Origin: Caballeronia sp. NK8
Lineage (GTDB): Bacteria; Pseudomonadota; Gammaproteobacteria; Burkholderiales; Burkholderiaceae
Assembly: GCF_018408855.1 (NCBI RefSeq)
Contig: NZ_AP024327.1
Location: 434,001 to 498,000, forward strand
Direction of reading: 5' to 3'
Length of the DNA: 64,000 bases
The notes under the pieces were generated by a model, which was given only the letters and a program-made list of their open reading frames with translations, made no database searches and had not been told where the DNA came from. Position 1 is the stretch's first letter. Each line of letters begins with the position of its first letter. The position numbers were made by a program, and so were the translations under genes. Positions 8,427 to 17,514 of this stretch are shown here, one piece after another.

Positions 8427-8508
8427 CGTCGGTCTCTCATGAGTCGAGTGGCGGCAGCCCCATGCCGTCGCCGCCTGAGGACTTCAGAATATAAGTAAAA
8501 GCTCACAT

Positions 8509-8612
8509 TCGACTACTCGCATTGCGAACGCTTGCGGCAAGTGCCCGAAGCCCGCTGCAAGGCGCGCTTTCATGCATCCGATGCCGCCGCGTGCGAATCG
8601 ATTACTCGCATT
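8509..8612. repeat. Imperfect direct repeat upstream of the VOC gene
   Basis: TCGACTACTCGCATT at 8509-8523 and TCGATTACTCGCATT at 8598-8612 differ at one base in 15, about 89 bp apart, and are followed by related GCGAACGCTT and TGCACGCTT stretches. They lie in the 195-bp gap between the TetR stop codon and the VOC gene start. Could be regulator half-sites or a degenerate duplication. Confidence 0.35.
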
Positions 8613-8621
8613 TGCACGCTT

Positions 8622-9233
8622 TCATACGCCGCCGCTTCGCGCCAGATAACCGAAAACAGCGGCCCGCACGCGACGTTCGAGGTCGTCGAGATCGCGCTCG
8701 CCGCGTTCGCCCGCGGCATCGACCATCCCCTTGACGATCGCGAGCAGATCGTGCGCCGCGACGTCGGGGTCCGGATGCCGCGGCGCGGCACGCCCGACGA
8801 TCGTTCCGACCAGCTCCGCCATCCCTCCTTTCGCGGTTTCGTCGCGCAATGCCGGACGCCCTTCGGCGATATCGAGCAAGCGCGCGAGCATCGGACGTTG
8901 CAATTGCTGGCGCACGGCGGCGCCGATCAGATATTCGAGCGCGGCCTTGCCGCTGCGCTTCGTCAACGCAATCGATGCATCCTCATAAAACCGCGTGCTT
9001 TCTCGATGAATCAACGCGACGGTCAGCGCATCCTTGCCCGGAAAATATTGATAGAGCGAGCCGATACTGACGCCCGCGCGACGCGCGACCGCATTCGTAT
9101 TGAACCCTTCAAAGCCCTCGCTTTCGAGCACCTGCGCCGCCGCCTCGACGATGGACGAAACGGTCGCTTCGGAGCGCGACTGCGCCGGCGTCTTTCGAGG
9201 CCGAAAGGTTTTGCGCGATGGACGTTGGCTCAT
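8622..9233 (-). CDS. TetR/AcrR-family transcriptional regulator
   Basis: A 203-residue repressor-type regulator. After a basic tail (SQRPSRKTFRPRKTPAQSR) the helix-turn-helix is plain: ILEAAAQVL-like IVEAAAQVLESEGFEG, then TNAVARRAGVSIGSLYQYFPGKDAL. The C-terminal ligand domain resembles TetR_C members with a dimer helix ending in AVFGYLAR. ATG at 9233 has AGAGGAG five bases upstream; ATG at 9257 is in frame but lacks a site. Divergent from the YghU-type GST gene, 114 bp apart, which is the likely target. Confidence 0.9.
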   Translation of the reverse strand: MSQRPSRKTFRPRKTPAQSRSEATVSSIVEAAAQVLESEGFEGFNTNAVARRAGVSIGSLYQYFPGKDALTVALIHRESTRFYEDASIALTKRSGKAALEYLIGAAVRQQLQRPMLARLLDIAEGRPALRDETAKGGMAELVGTIVGRAAPRHPDPDVAAHDLLAIVKGMVDAAGERGERDLDDLERRVRAAVFGYLARSGGV

Positions 9234-9347
9234 TCGACTCCTCTCGTGAAATGCCATGCCCGATTGTACAAAGCTCGTTTGAGCACGTTTGCTGTCGACC
9301 TGATAACCTCGGCAAACCTATCGAATTCGCATTGAGGAGCAGGAAGC

Positions 9348-10223
9348 ATGAGCGCATCGACCGAATACGTGCCGCCCACCGTGTGGACCTGGAACAAGGA
9401 AAGCGGCGGTCGTTTCGCCAGTATCAATCGACCGATCTCCGGGCCGACGCACGAGAAAGTGCTGCCGGTCGGTCGGCATCCGCTGCAACTGTATTCGCTC
9501 GCCACGCCCAACGGCGTGAAGGTCACCGTGATGCTCGAGGAATTGCTCGCGCTCGGCCATCGCGGCGCGGAGTACGACGCATGGCTCATTCGCATCGGCG
9601 AGGGTGATCAGTTCGGCAGCGGCTTCGTCGACGTCAATCCGAATTCGAAGATTCCCGCGCTGCTGGATCGCAGCGGCGCCACGCCCGTGCGCGTGTTCGA
9701 ATCGGGCGCGATTCTGCTCTATCTCGCGGAAAAGTTCGGCGCGTTCGTGCCGACCGATCCGGCGAAACGCGCCGAGTGTCTCTCGTGGCTGTTCTGGCAG
9801 ATGGGCAGCGCGCCGTATCTCGGCGGCGGCTTCGGGCACTTCTATGCTTACGCGCCGAGCAAGATGGAATATCCGATCGACCGCTTCGCGATGGAAGTGA
9901 AGCGTCAACTCGACGTGCTCGACAAGCGTCTCGCGGATAGCGCATATATCGCCGGCGACGAATACACCATCGCCGACATGGCGATCTTTCCGTGGTACGG
10001 CGGTCTCGTGAACGGCTGGCTGTATGACGCGGCCGAGTTCCTTTCCGTGCACGAATACAAGCACGTATGCCGCTGGGCCGATGTGATCCGCGCGCGTCCC
10101 GCCGTGCAGCGCGGCCGCATGGTGAACCGGACCTTCGGCGAGCCGACGAGCCAGTTGCACGAACGTCACGACGCGAGCGACTTCGAAACGCGCACACAAG
10201 ACAAGCTCGCCACGGAAAAGTAA
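9348..10223 (+). CDS. yghU: YghU-type glutathione S-transferase
   Basis: A 291-residue Nu-class GST-like protein. It opens with the family's extended N-terminus (YVPPTVWTWNKESGGRFASINRPISGPTHE in parts: PPTVWTW, GGRFASINRP), then a thioredoxin fold with PLQLYSLATPNGVKVTVMLEE; the T-P-N-G-V-K segment binds glutathione in this class. SKIPALLD and FESGAILLYLAEKFG follow, then the helical domain with YPIDRFAMEVKRQLDVLD and YTIADMAIFPW. Known members reduce disulfides and organic hydroperoxides with two GSH. ATG start has AGGAGCAGGAAG upstream. The LysR gene begins 24 bp downstream, divergent TetR upstream. Confidence 0.93.
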   Translation: MSASTEYVPPTVWTWNKESGGRFASINRPISGPTHEKVLPVGRHPLQLYSLATPNGVKVTVMLEELLALGHRGAEYDAWLIRIGEGDQFGSGFVDVNPNSKIPALLDRSGATPVRVFESGAILLYLAEKFGAFVPTDPAKRAECLSWLFWQMGSAPYLGGGFGHFYAYAPSKMEYPIDRFAMEVKRQLDVLDKRLADSAYIAGDEYTIADMAIFPWYGGLVNGWLYDAAEFLSVHEYKHVCRWADVIRARPAVQRGRMVNRTFGEPTSQLHERHDASDFETRTQDKLATEK

Positions 10224-10247
10224 CGCCCGCAACGCGGCCGCCGTCTC

Positions 10248-11135
10248 ATGGAACTGCGCCATCTTCGTTACTTCATCGCCGTCGCGGAGTTGCGCAGCGT
10301 GCGCGCCGCGTCCGAGCATCTGCATGTCACGCAACCGGCCATTTCGCGGCAGATTCAGGATCTCGAAGAAGCCATCGGCGCAGCGCTGTTCGAGCGCACG
10401 CCGCGCGGTCTGAAGCTGACGCCCGCAGGCGTCGCGTATCTCGACGAAGCGCGCGATATCCTCGCACGCGTCGATGCCGCGAACCGGCTCGCGCATCGCA
10501 TTGCGTCGGGCGTGCAGGGCCGCTTGCGCATCGGCTTCGTCGAGAACGCGTCGTGGAGCGGCGTGGTGTCGTCGGCGCTGAATGCGTTTCAACAATCGGC
10601 GCGCGACGTCGCGCTCGAACTGCAGCCGATGAATACGCCGGAGCAACTCGACGCCATCGCGGCCGAGCATCTCGACGGCGGCTTTTGTTATCGCTTCGGC
10701 GCGTTGCCCGAAGGCTTCGACAGCGTGCCGCTGCTGGAGCAGACCGTCGTGCTCGCGGTCCCCGAACATAGCCCCGTCGGCCAGCACGGTTCCGTGCACG
10801 CGCGCGAACTGTCGGGCCTGCCCTTCATCGCGTTTCCACGGCGCGTCTATGCCGCGTATTACGACCGGCTCATCTCCGCATGCGCGCGGCAGGGCCTCAC
10901 GCTCGATATCCGTCAGGAAGCCTCCACCGAGACCGCGATTCTCTCGCTCGTCGCGGCGGGCGTCGGTGCGGCGCTCGTCAATGCGGCCAACCGGGAACGT
11001 CCACCCGCGCGCGTGCGTTTCGTCGACGTGGCGGATTTGTCCGTGTGCCTGCCGCTCGAATTCTGCTTTCTCGCGCAGCACGGCAATGCGGCGCTGCAGC
11101 GCTTCATCGATCTGCTGAAACCCGCTGCACAGTGA
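10248..11135 (+). CDS. LysR-family transcriptional regulator
   Basis: A 295-residue LysR regulator: winged helix in residues 1-60 (MELRHLRYFIAVAELRSVR, HVTQPAISRQIQDLEE, LFERTPRGLKLT), linker, then a two-lobe effector domain starting GRLRIGFVENASWS. MELRHLRYFIAVAE is the BenM/CatM-like subgroup style. It sits between the GST gene and the deacylase/MFS/metallo-hydrolase genes on the same strand, the latter 97 bp downstream, so it may control that operon. Its inducer is unknown. Confidence 0.92.
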   Translation: MELRHLRYFIAVAELRSVRAASEHLHVTQPAISRQIQDLEEAIGAALFERTPRGLKLTPAGVAYLDEARDILARVDAANRLAHRIASGVQGRLRIGFVENASWSGVVSSALNAFQQSARDVALELQPMNTPEQLDAIAAEHLDGGFCYRFGALPEGFDSVPLLEQTVVLAVPEHSPVGQHGSVHARELSGLPFIAFPRRVYAAYYDRLISACARQGLTLDIRQEASTETAILSLVAAGVGAALVNAANRERPPARVRFVDVADLSVCLPLEFCFLAQHGNAALQRFIDLLKPAAQ

Positions 11136-11232
11136 TGCTCGCAAGGCATCGCCCGCCGCAGAAAACGGCATTGGCCAGGCGTTTTATCGTCGGCAATAGT
11201 GGAGTCGAACTCACTCGATTCGAACTCCGCCC

Positions 11233-12249
11233 ATGTCCACGCCCGCCTCGCTCATCGCCACCGATATCGACTACGAACGCACCGGCTTTCAGACCGGCAC
11301 AATGCGTCTGCCGTGGTCGCACGACCGCTCCGCCTACGGTCACATTCCGATCCCGCTCGCCGTTCTGAACGCGGGCGATGGCCCCACTGTGCTGCTCACC
11401 GGCGGCAATCACGGCGACGAATACGAAGGCCCCGTCGCGCTGATGAAACTGATGCAGCGCATGCCGACGCTCGCGATACATGGCCGGCTGATCGTGATTC
11501 CCGCGCTCAATTTCCCTGCGTTTCTCAATGGATCGCGCACCTCGCCCATCGACGGCGGCAATCTCAACCGGCTCTTTCCTGGCGCGCGCCACGGCAAGCC
11601 GACCGAGATGATCGCGCATTACATCGAGACGGCATTGCTGCCGCGCGCGGATGTCGTGATCGATCTTCACGCGGGCGGCGCATCGTTCGAACATGCGCCG
11701 ACCTTGCTCGCTTCGCCGCCGCCCGCGAGCGACGCCGCGCAACGTGCGCGCTATCTCGAACTCGTGCGTGCGTTCGGCGCGCCCAACACCATGATCATGG
11801 ATCTGCTCGGCGAGGACCGCACCTTCGCGGCGGCGGCCGAGCGTCACGGCACGCTCTTCATGTGCGGCGAGTTCGGCGGCCACGCGGGCTGCGATGCGGC
11901 CAATCTCGCGATCGTCGAAAGCGGCCTGGAGCGCGTGTTGCAGCGTCTCGGCGTGCTGCGCGATGACGTCGACGCGCCGGCGCCGGCGACGCGCTACTTC
12001 CGTGTCGAAGGCCCGCAACACTATGTCTATGCCCCGCATGCCGGCGTGTTCGAACCGGCCTTCTCACTCGATGACGACGTGCGCGCGGGCCAGCTCGCCG
12101 GCCGTCTTTTCGATCCGCACGAACCGTGGCGCGCGCCGCGCGAGATTGCGTTTCGCGGCGACGGCCGCGTGATGTGCGCGCGCACCTTCGCGCGCGTCGA
12201 AGCAGGCGATTGCATCGCGCTCGTCGCCGCCGAATCCTCTCTCGACTGA
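11233..12249 (+). CDS. Succinylglutamate desuccinylase/aspartoacylase-family zinc hydrolase
   Basis: Zinc-dependent amide hydrolase of 338 residues in the AstE/AspA branch of M14-like carboxypeptidases. The zinc site is visible as GGNHGDEYEG (His and Glu) and VVIDLHAGG (second His); the substrate-arginine region is DGGNLNRLFPG. Closest in layout to N-acyl amino-acid deacylases such as the ectoine-pathway DoeB, which removes an acetyl group, but the ectoine genes are not here. Together with the MFS carrier and the metallo-hydrolase downstream it probably starts uptake and breakdown of an N-acyl compound; the substrate is inferred only as an amide. Confidence 0.88.
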   Translation: MSTPASLIATDIDYERTGFQTGTMRLPWSHDRSAYGHIPIPLAVLNAGDGPTVLLTGGNHGDEYEGPVALMKLMQRMPTLAIHGRLIVIPALNFPAFLNGSRTSPIDGGNLNRLFPGARHGKPTEMIAHYIETALLPRADVVIDLHAGGASFEHAPTLLASPPPASDAAQRARYLELVRAFGAPNTMIMDLLGEDRTFAAAAERHGTLFMCGEFGGHAGCDAANLAIVESGLERVLQRLGVLRDDVDAPAPATRYFRVEGPQHYVYAPHAGVFEPAFSLDDDVRAGQLAGRLFDPHEPWRAPREIAFRGDGRVMCARTFARVEAGDCIALVAAESSLD

Positions 12250-12269
12250 CACTCAAACAGGAGCCATGC

Positions 12270-13592
12270 ATGAGCGCTCATCCCATGCCCGCGCACGCGC
12301 GCACGCCCATCGACGCGCGGCATCCGACGTATATCGTGTGGTTGTTCTTCGTCTGCTTCGCGTTCTCGTATCTCGACCGGCAGATCGTGAGCATTCTCGT
12401 GCAGCCGATCAAGCTCACGCTCGGCATCACTGACACCCAGATCGGCTTGCTGCAAGGCTTCTCGTTCACGATGTGCTATGCGACCGCAGGCGTGTTCGTC
12501 GCGCGCCTGGTGGATCGCGCAAACCGCGTGCGACTGATTGCGGCATGCGTCGCGATCTGGGCGATATCGACCGCGCTCTGCGGCTTCGCAACGAGCTTCG
12601 CCGAACTGCTCGCCGCGCGCGCGGGCACGGCCATCGCCGAAGCGGCGCTGAGTCCCGCGGCGCTTTCCATCTTCAGCGATATCTTTCCGCCGCGCAAAGT
12701 CACGCGCGCGAGCAGTGTCTTCATGCTCGGGCCGTATATCGGCGGCGGGCTCGCGCTGTTCGGCGGCGGCGTGCTGCTGTCCGCGACGGGCGGCGACGCG
12801 GCATCATGGCTCGCATCGCGTGGATTCGCGCCGTGGCAAGCCGTGTTCGTGCTCGTCGGCTTGCCGGGTCTCGTGCTGGCGGCGCTGGTCGCGTTGACGG
12901 TGCGCGAGCCCGCAAGACACGAAGCCGATGACACCACGCTCGCAGGCGATGCGTTGCCTTCGCTGCGTGACGTGCTCGTCGAACTGTTCGTGCGCAATCG
13001 CTTCTGCGCGCCGTACTTCGCCGCGTATGTCGCGCTCATCACGCTGTTCTACTCGCATGCCGCGTGGTTTCCAACGCTTCTGATGCGGCATTTTCATCTC
13101 GCGCCGTCGGCAGTGGGGAAGATGGCCGCGCCTGCCTACATGATCGGCGGAATGATGGGCGTCGCCGCTGCGGGCATGCTCGCGACGCGCGTCACGGATG
13201 AGCGCGCGTTGCAGAAGGTGCTCGCGCTATCGACGTGCGCCGTGGCCGCGCTCGTGCCCGCCGCGATCGCGATGCCGCTCGTCGCCGACAGCACGCTCGC
13301 CATCCTTCTCTATGGCGTGTGTGCGCTGGCCGCGAGCATCGCGATGGCGCTCGCGCCCGTGCCGTTGCAGATCGCCGTGCCGAACCGCATGCGCGGCCGC
13401 TCCATCGCACTGCTCGTGTTCATGACCAACGCGATCAGCGGCGGCGTCGGGCCGCTCGCGGTAGGCTATCTGAACGAACATGTCGGTGGCGCGCATGCGC
13501 TCGCGATCGTCGGCGGCAGCGCCGCGTTCGCAAGCGCCATGCTCTATGCACTGGCGACGCGCCGCATAGCGCCCGCACGCAAGGAGGTTTGA
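12270..13592 (+). CDS. MFS transporter
   Basis: A 440-residue inner-membrane carrier with 12 predicted helices. Family marks: FAFSYLDRQIVSILVQPIK in helix 1, GLLQGFSFTMCYATAGVFVARLVDRANR with the loop 2-3 motif, FATSFAELLAARAGTAIAEAAL in helix 4, and GVGPLAVGYLNEHVG late. The style is that of Spinster/aromatic-acid symporters. ATG at 12270 follows CAGGAG; it begins 20 bp after the deacylase stop and ends 2 bp before the metallo-hydrolase start, so the three genes form one operon. Confidence 0.9.
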   Translation: MSAHPMPAHARTPIDARHPTYIVWLFFVCFAFSYLDRQIVSILVQPIKLTLGITDTQIGLLQGFSFTMCYATAGVFVARLVDRANRVRLIAACVAIWAISTALCGFATSFAELLAARAGTAIAEAALSPAALSIFSDIFPPRKVTRASSVFMLGPYIGGGLALFGGGVLLSATGGDAASWLASRGFAPWQAVFVLVGLPGLVLAALVALTVREPARHEADDTTLAGDALPSLRDVLVELFVRNRFCAPYFAAYVALITLFYSHAAWFPTLLMRHFHLAPSAVGKMAAPAYMIGGMMGVAAAGMLATRVTDERALQKVLALSTCAVAALVPAAIAMPLVADSTLAILLYGVCALAASIAMALAPVPLQIAVPNRMRGRSIALLVFMTNAISGGVGPLAVGYLNEHVGGAHALAIVGGSAAFASAMLYALATRRIAPARKEV

Positions 13593-13594
13593 CG

Positions 13595-14434
13595 ATGAGC
13601 CATGACGCATTCCGTTGCCGCATCGGCGACATGACGATTACACGCATCGACGAAACGGAATTCGGGCTCGCGCCGGACCGGCTCTTTCCCGATTGGGACA
13701 ACGCGAGCGCGGGCGAGATTCGCCTGCGCACGCATCTGTGGGTGATCGAACGCGATGGGCTCACGTTCATCGTCGATACGGGCATCGGCAACGGCAAGGC
13801 GCGAGCCTTCAGCGCGCTCTTCGACCGGCTAGACAATCCCGTGCTCGAACGCTTCGCCGCCGCAGGTTACGATCGTCATGAGGTGGATTATGTGCTGCTC
13901 ACGCATCTGCATGTCGATCATGTCGGCTGGAACACGCATTGGGAGAACGGACACTGGACGCCCGTATTTCCGAATGCGACGCATGTATTCGGCGAGCGCG
14001 AGCGCACGTTCTTCGATCCGCCCGCAGGCGAGCCGCGCCGCATGGTCTATGAGGACAGCGTGCTGCCGCTGATCGATGCGAAGCTCGCGCGCACCGTTCC
14101 CGACGAAGGCGCGACGCTCATCGAAGGCGTCCGCTTCCTGCCGACCTTCGGGCATAGCGCGGGCCACATGGCGATCGAGATGGAATCGAACGGCGAGATC
14201 GCGATATTTTCCGGCGATGTCATGCACAGCCCGGTTCAGGTCGGCAAGCCGCAATGGAACTCAGTGTTCTGCCTGCAACCGGATGAAGCCCGCGCGTCGC
14301 GCGAATGGTTGCTGAGCCGCGCGGCCGAACATTCCAGCGCGATCTTCACCGCGCATTTTCCGCGCACGTCCGCTGGCAGAATCGAGAAAACGATGGACGG
14401 CTTCGCGTGGAGCTGGCTCGCCGCATCCGATTGA
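13595..14434 (+). CDS. Metallo-beta-lactamase-fold hydrolase
   Basis: A 279-residue MBL-fold enzyme. The zinc motif H-x-H-x-D-H is LLTHLHVDHVGWNT; further ligands appear in FLPTFGHSAGHMAIE and ISGDVMH-like IFSGDVMHSP, and the C-terminal His in FTAHFPRT. The family includes AHL lactonases, pesticide hydrolases and glyoxalase-like enzymes. AAGGAGG precedes ATG 13595, two bases after the MFS stop, so it is the last gene of the operon. In context a lactone or ester formed from the imported substrate is a reasonable target, an inference. Confidence 0.9.
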   Translation: MSHDAFRCRIGDMTITRIDETEFGLAPDRLFPDWDNASAGEIRLRTHLWVIERDGLTFIVDTGIGNGKARAFSALFDRLDNPVLERFAAAGYDRHEVDYVLLTHLHVDHVGWNTHWENGHWTPVFPNATHVFGERERTFFDPPAGEPRRMVYEDSVLPLIDAKLARTVPDEGATLIEGVRFLPTFGHSAGHMAIEMESNGEIAIFSGDVMHSPVQVGKPQWNSVFCLQPDEARASREWLLSRAAEHSSAIFTAHFPRTSAGRIEKTMDGFAWSWLAASD

Positions 14435-14536
14435 CGCGGCCCCGATCCCCACTTTGCTCATCCCCCGAAAGGAGGGTATTCGACGCTTGCGAGTTCCGTG
14501 ACCATAAGGACTTAATAAATTCCTTAAGAACGCGGC

Positions 14537-14782
14537 ATGAACCGCAGAAAAACCCGGCTCACGGACGCCCGACGACTCGCCCTCACCGACGCCGACATCG
14601 CGCATCTGCGTGTCGCGATCGAATCATCCGTGCGTGACGATCATCCCGCGCTTCCGCCGGCGTACTGGCGACGTCGTCTGAACAAGCTGTTGCGCGATGA
14701 AAATCTTCTGACGACCCAGATGCAACAGATCGTCGAACTCCTCGATCGGCTCGGACCCGCGCAACGCGCAGACGACACGTAG
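14537..14782 (+). CDS. Small hypothetical protein, 81 residues
   Basis: A short basic protein with no signal peptide or membrane helix. It reads as two or three amphipathic helices: TDADIAHLRVAIESSVR, then the short ALPPAYWRRRLNKLLRDENL, then TTQMQQIVELLDRL. Ribosome site is weak. It lies between the metallo-hydrolase operon and the convergent aldehyde dehydrogenase. Family not recognised; codon use looks normal, so I keep it as a real gene. Confidence 0.6.
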   Translation: MNRRKTRLTDARRLALTDADIAHLRVAIESSVRDDHPALPPAYWRRRLNKLLRDENLLTTQMQQIVELLDRLGPAQRADDT

Positions 14783-14790
14783 ACCCGTTT

Positions 14791-16212
14791 TCAGGCGACG
14801 CCCAGCAGCGCCTTCGGTTCGAGAAACGCCTCGATACCGAACGTGCCGTATTCGCGCCCGATACCCGATTGCTTGAAGCCGCCGAACGGCGCGGCCGGTT
14901 CGTGCGCGAGCGTGTTGACGAGCACGCGCCCCGCTTCGATGCGCGATGCCACCGCATTCGCACGCGCGGCATCGGATGATGCGACGTAGGCCTGCAGGCC
15001 GTAGGGCGTATCGTTGGCGATCGCGATCGCATCCTCGGTATCGCGATACGCGATGATCGACAGCACCGGTCCGAAGATCTCTTCACGCGCGATGGTCATG
15101 TCGTTCGTGACATCGCTGAAGACGGTCGGACGCACGAACCAGCCCGCGCCGATCTCATCCGGACGGCCCGCGCCGCCAGCGATCAGACGCGCACCTTCGT
15201 CGATTCCGATGCGGATATACCGCTGCACGCGTTCCCATTGCTTGCGGCTCACCATCGGGCCGATGCTCGTCCGCGGGTCGCGCGGATCGCCCGCCTGAAC
15301 CTTCGTCACCGCGCTCGCGATCTTGCGCTCGAACTCCGCGAGCCGCGCGTGCGGCACCAGAATGCGCGTGCCGGCAATGCATGCCTGCCCGCTGTTCATG
15401 AAGCCCGCATCGAGCGCGAGCGGTACGGCTTTGTCGAAGTCAGCATCGTCGAGCACGATCATCGGCGACTTGCCGCCGAGTTCCAGCGTCACGCGCTTGA
15501 GGGTATCGGCGGCGGTGCGCAGAATCGCTTTGCCGACGATCGTCGATCCCGTGAACGACAGCTTCGCGACATCGGCATGCGCGCTGATCTCCGCGCCGAC
15601 CGTCTCGCCGCGCCCTGTGACGATATTGAACACGCCTGCCGGAAGCCCCGCTTCGTGCAGCGCCTCGGTGACGACGCGCGTCTGCAGCGCGCTCATCTCG
15701 CTCGGCTTGATGACGGCCGTGCAACCGGCCGCCAGCGCCGCCGCGAGTTTGCCGCAGATGAAGCCCGCATTGCTGTTCCATGGCGTGATCAGTCCGGCGA
15801 CGCCGAGCGGCTGCATCACGACTTTCGCCGAACCCGCTTCACGCACGAACGCATAGTCTTCGAGCACCTTGGCCGCTTCCAGCAGCACATTGCTCGCGTG
15901 CTGCGCCATCCAGCGAGCCCGCGACACGGGCGCGCCGTACTCTTCGACGATCGCCTCGAAAAGCTCATTTTCTTTCGCGACGACAGCCGCGTGCATGCGC
16001 TTCAACATGTCGATGCGTTCACGTGGGTCCGTCCGCGAAAACGCCGGAAATGCGCGCTTCGCCGCCGCGATGGCATGACGCGCGTCTTCGGCGTCGGCCA
16101 GGCGCACGCGGCCGATCACCTGTTCGGTAGCCGGATTGAAGAGATCGAAAAGCTCGCTGCCGTGCGGCGTGACGAACGCGCCGTCGATATAGATTCGGTC
16201 GATGATCTGCAT
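14791..16212 (-). CDS. NAD(P)-dependent aldehyde dehydrogenase
   Basis: ALDH-superfamily enzyme of 473 residues. Catalytic residues are all present: Asn146 in ITPWNSNAG, Glu244 in LELGGKSP and the nucleophile Cys278 in NSGQACIAGTR. The nucleotide region is IKPSEMSAL and LSFTGSTIVGKAIL, and the C-terminal FGGFKQSGIGREYG is typical of ALDHs acting on small aldehydes. No operon partner; the LysR gene is divergent with a 100-bp gap. The substrate is not decided by the sequence. Confidence 0.94.
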   Translation of the reverse strand: MQIIDRIYIDGAFVTPHGSELFDLFNPATEQVIGRVRLADAEDARHAIAAAKRAFPAFSRTDPRERIDMLKRMHAAVVAKENELFEAIVEEYGAPVSRARWMAQHASNVLLEAAKVLEDYAFVREAGSAKVVMQPLGVAGLITPWNSNAGFICGKLAAALAAGCTAVIKPSEMSALQTRVVTEALHEAGLPAGVFNIVTGRGETVGAEISAHADVAKLSFTGSTIVGKAILRTAADTLKRVTLELGGKSPMIVLDDADFDKAVPLALDAGFMNSGQACIAGTRILVPHARLAEFERKIASAVTKVQAGDPRDPRTSIGPMVSRKQWERVQRYIRIGIDEGARLIAGGAGRPDEIGAGWFVRPTVFSDVTNDMTIAREEIFGPVLSIIAYRDTEDAIAIANDTPYGLQAYVASSDAARANAVASRIEAGRVLVNTLAHEPAAPFGGFKQSGIGREYGTFGIEAFLEPKALLGVA

Positions 16213-16312
16213 GATTGATCCGTAAGTCGATGTCCTGATCGCAAAGATAAGGCGTCTGCATTGATTCGACTAGCCGTACAATCCGGCATGACCTCTTGAA
16301 CGATTTAGCATA

Positions 16313-17260
16313 ATGAAAACGTCCGGGCTCGCCGAACTCGAAGCCGTTCTGGCCGTCGCGCGGCACCGCAGCTTCCGCGCGGCGGCGAGCGAACTGAGCG
16401 TGTCGACATCCGCGCTCAGTCACGCGATCGCCGCGCTCGAAGCGCGCATCGGCGTGCGGCTCTTCAACCGGACGACGCGCAGCGTGTCGCTGTCCGAAGC
16501 CGGCGCGCAGTTCGTGCAGAACGTCGCGCCCGCGCTGTCGACGATCCGCGATGCGCTCGAGCAGGCCGGCAGCTTCCGCGATACGCCGTCGGGCACGTTG
16601 CGCATCAACACGTCGGTGGGCGCGGCGCATCAGGTGATGCCCGTGTTCATCGCGTTCCTGCAGCGCTATCCCGACATGAAGCTCGACATCGTCACCGAGG
16701 GACGGCTGATCGATATCGTGACCGGTGGCTTCGATGCGGGCATTCGTCTGCTGGAAACCGTGCCGCAGGACATGATCGCGGTGCCTTTCGGCAGGCGGCA
16801 GCGATTCGCTGTCGTCGGCAGTCCGGCCTACTTCGCGCGGCACAAGCCGCCGCGCACGCCCGCGGACCTCGCGGCGCATCGCTGTATCCGCAGCCGCATG
16901 CCGAGCGGGTCCATCTATCAGTGGGAATTCGAGCGGCACGGCGAACCGGTACGCATCGACGGCGACGGTGCGCTGACACTCGACGAACCGGGCCTGATGC
17001 TGGCGGCGGCGCGCGCGGGACTGGGTCTCGCCTACTTGACCGAATGGAACGTCGACGCGGATCTCGCGGCGGGCACGCTCGTGCGCGTGCTCGAAGACTG
17101 GACGCCGCCGCTCGACGGACTGTGTCTTTATTACCCGGGGCGGCGACATGTGCCCGCCGGGCTGCGCGCGCTGACTGAGATGATCCGTGACCATGCCGAC
17201 GCGAACAGAAAGCGCGCGGCGCCGAAAAGGAAGCGCGGGCGCGTCAATTCAAAGGCTTAA
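16313..17260 (+). CDS. LysR-family transcriptional regulator
   Basis: A 315-residue LysR regulator divergent from the aldehyde dehydrogenase gene and its probable controller. The DNA-binding part is ELEAVLAVARHRSFRAAASEL with STSALSHAIAALEARIGVRLFNRTTRSVSLSEAG in parts (SALSHAIAALE, RLFNRTTRSV). The effector domain begins GTLRINTSVGAAHQVMPVF. The tail is strongly basic (KRAAPKRKRGRVNSK). The style is that of CrgA-like LysR proteins controlling dehydrogenases. Confidence 0.92.
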   Translation: MKTSGLAELEAVLAVARHRSFRAAASELSVSTSALSHAIAALEARIGVRLFNRTTRSVSLSEAGAQFVQNVAPALSTIRDALEQAGSFRDTPSGTLRINTSVGAAHQVMPVFIAFLQRYPDMKLDIVTEGRLIDIVTGGFDAGIRLLETVPQDMIAVPFGRRQRFAVVGSPAYFARHKPPRTPADLAAHRCIRSRMPSGSIYQWEFERHGEPVRIDGDGALTLDEPGLMLAAARAGLGLAYLTEWNVDADLAAGTLVRVLEDWTPPLDGLCLYYPGRRHVPAGLRALTEMIRDHADANRKRAAPKRKRGRVNSKA

Positions 17261-17514
17261 CGCCGCCATCAGTTTTGTTTATCGCGATTACCTCGTCGAA
17301 TTCGTCGATCACGGTTTGAAGAAGTCTCGCCGCGCAAGGTTTTCTCGCGCGTCGCGGGCTGCCTCGCAACGTGCCGTCGGGACGATCCCACTGGTTAACC
17401 CTTTCTTTCTGCGCCGTTCGAACGGCGTACGTTCGGAGGCGCGGGCAAAGGGCGCACGGTGCGCCGAGCCAAACGCGTCATCAATCCAACGACAACGATG
17501 AGGGGTTCTCAAGA

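Noticed and set aside
9318..11171. A 617-codon antisense frame over the GST and LysR genes
   Set aside because: The sense strand encodes a complete YghU-type GST and LysR regulator; the antisense product has no recognisable motif.
13235..13594. A start for the MBL hydrolase 360 bp upstream inside the MFS gene
   Set aside because: The upstream part is Arg-rich shadow sequence; ATG 13595 has AAGGAGG and gives the usual family N-terminus.
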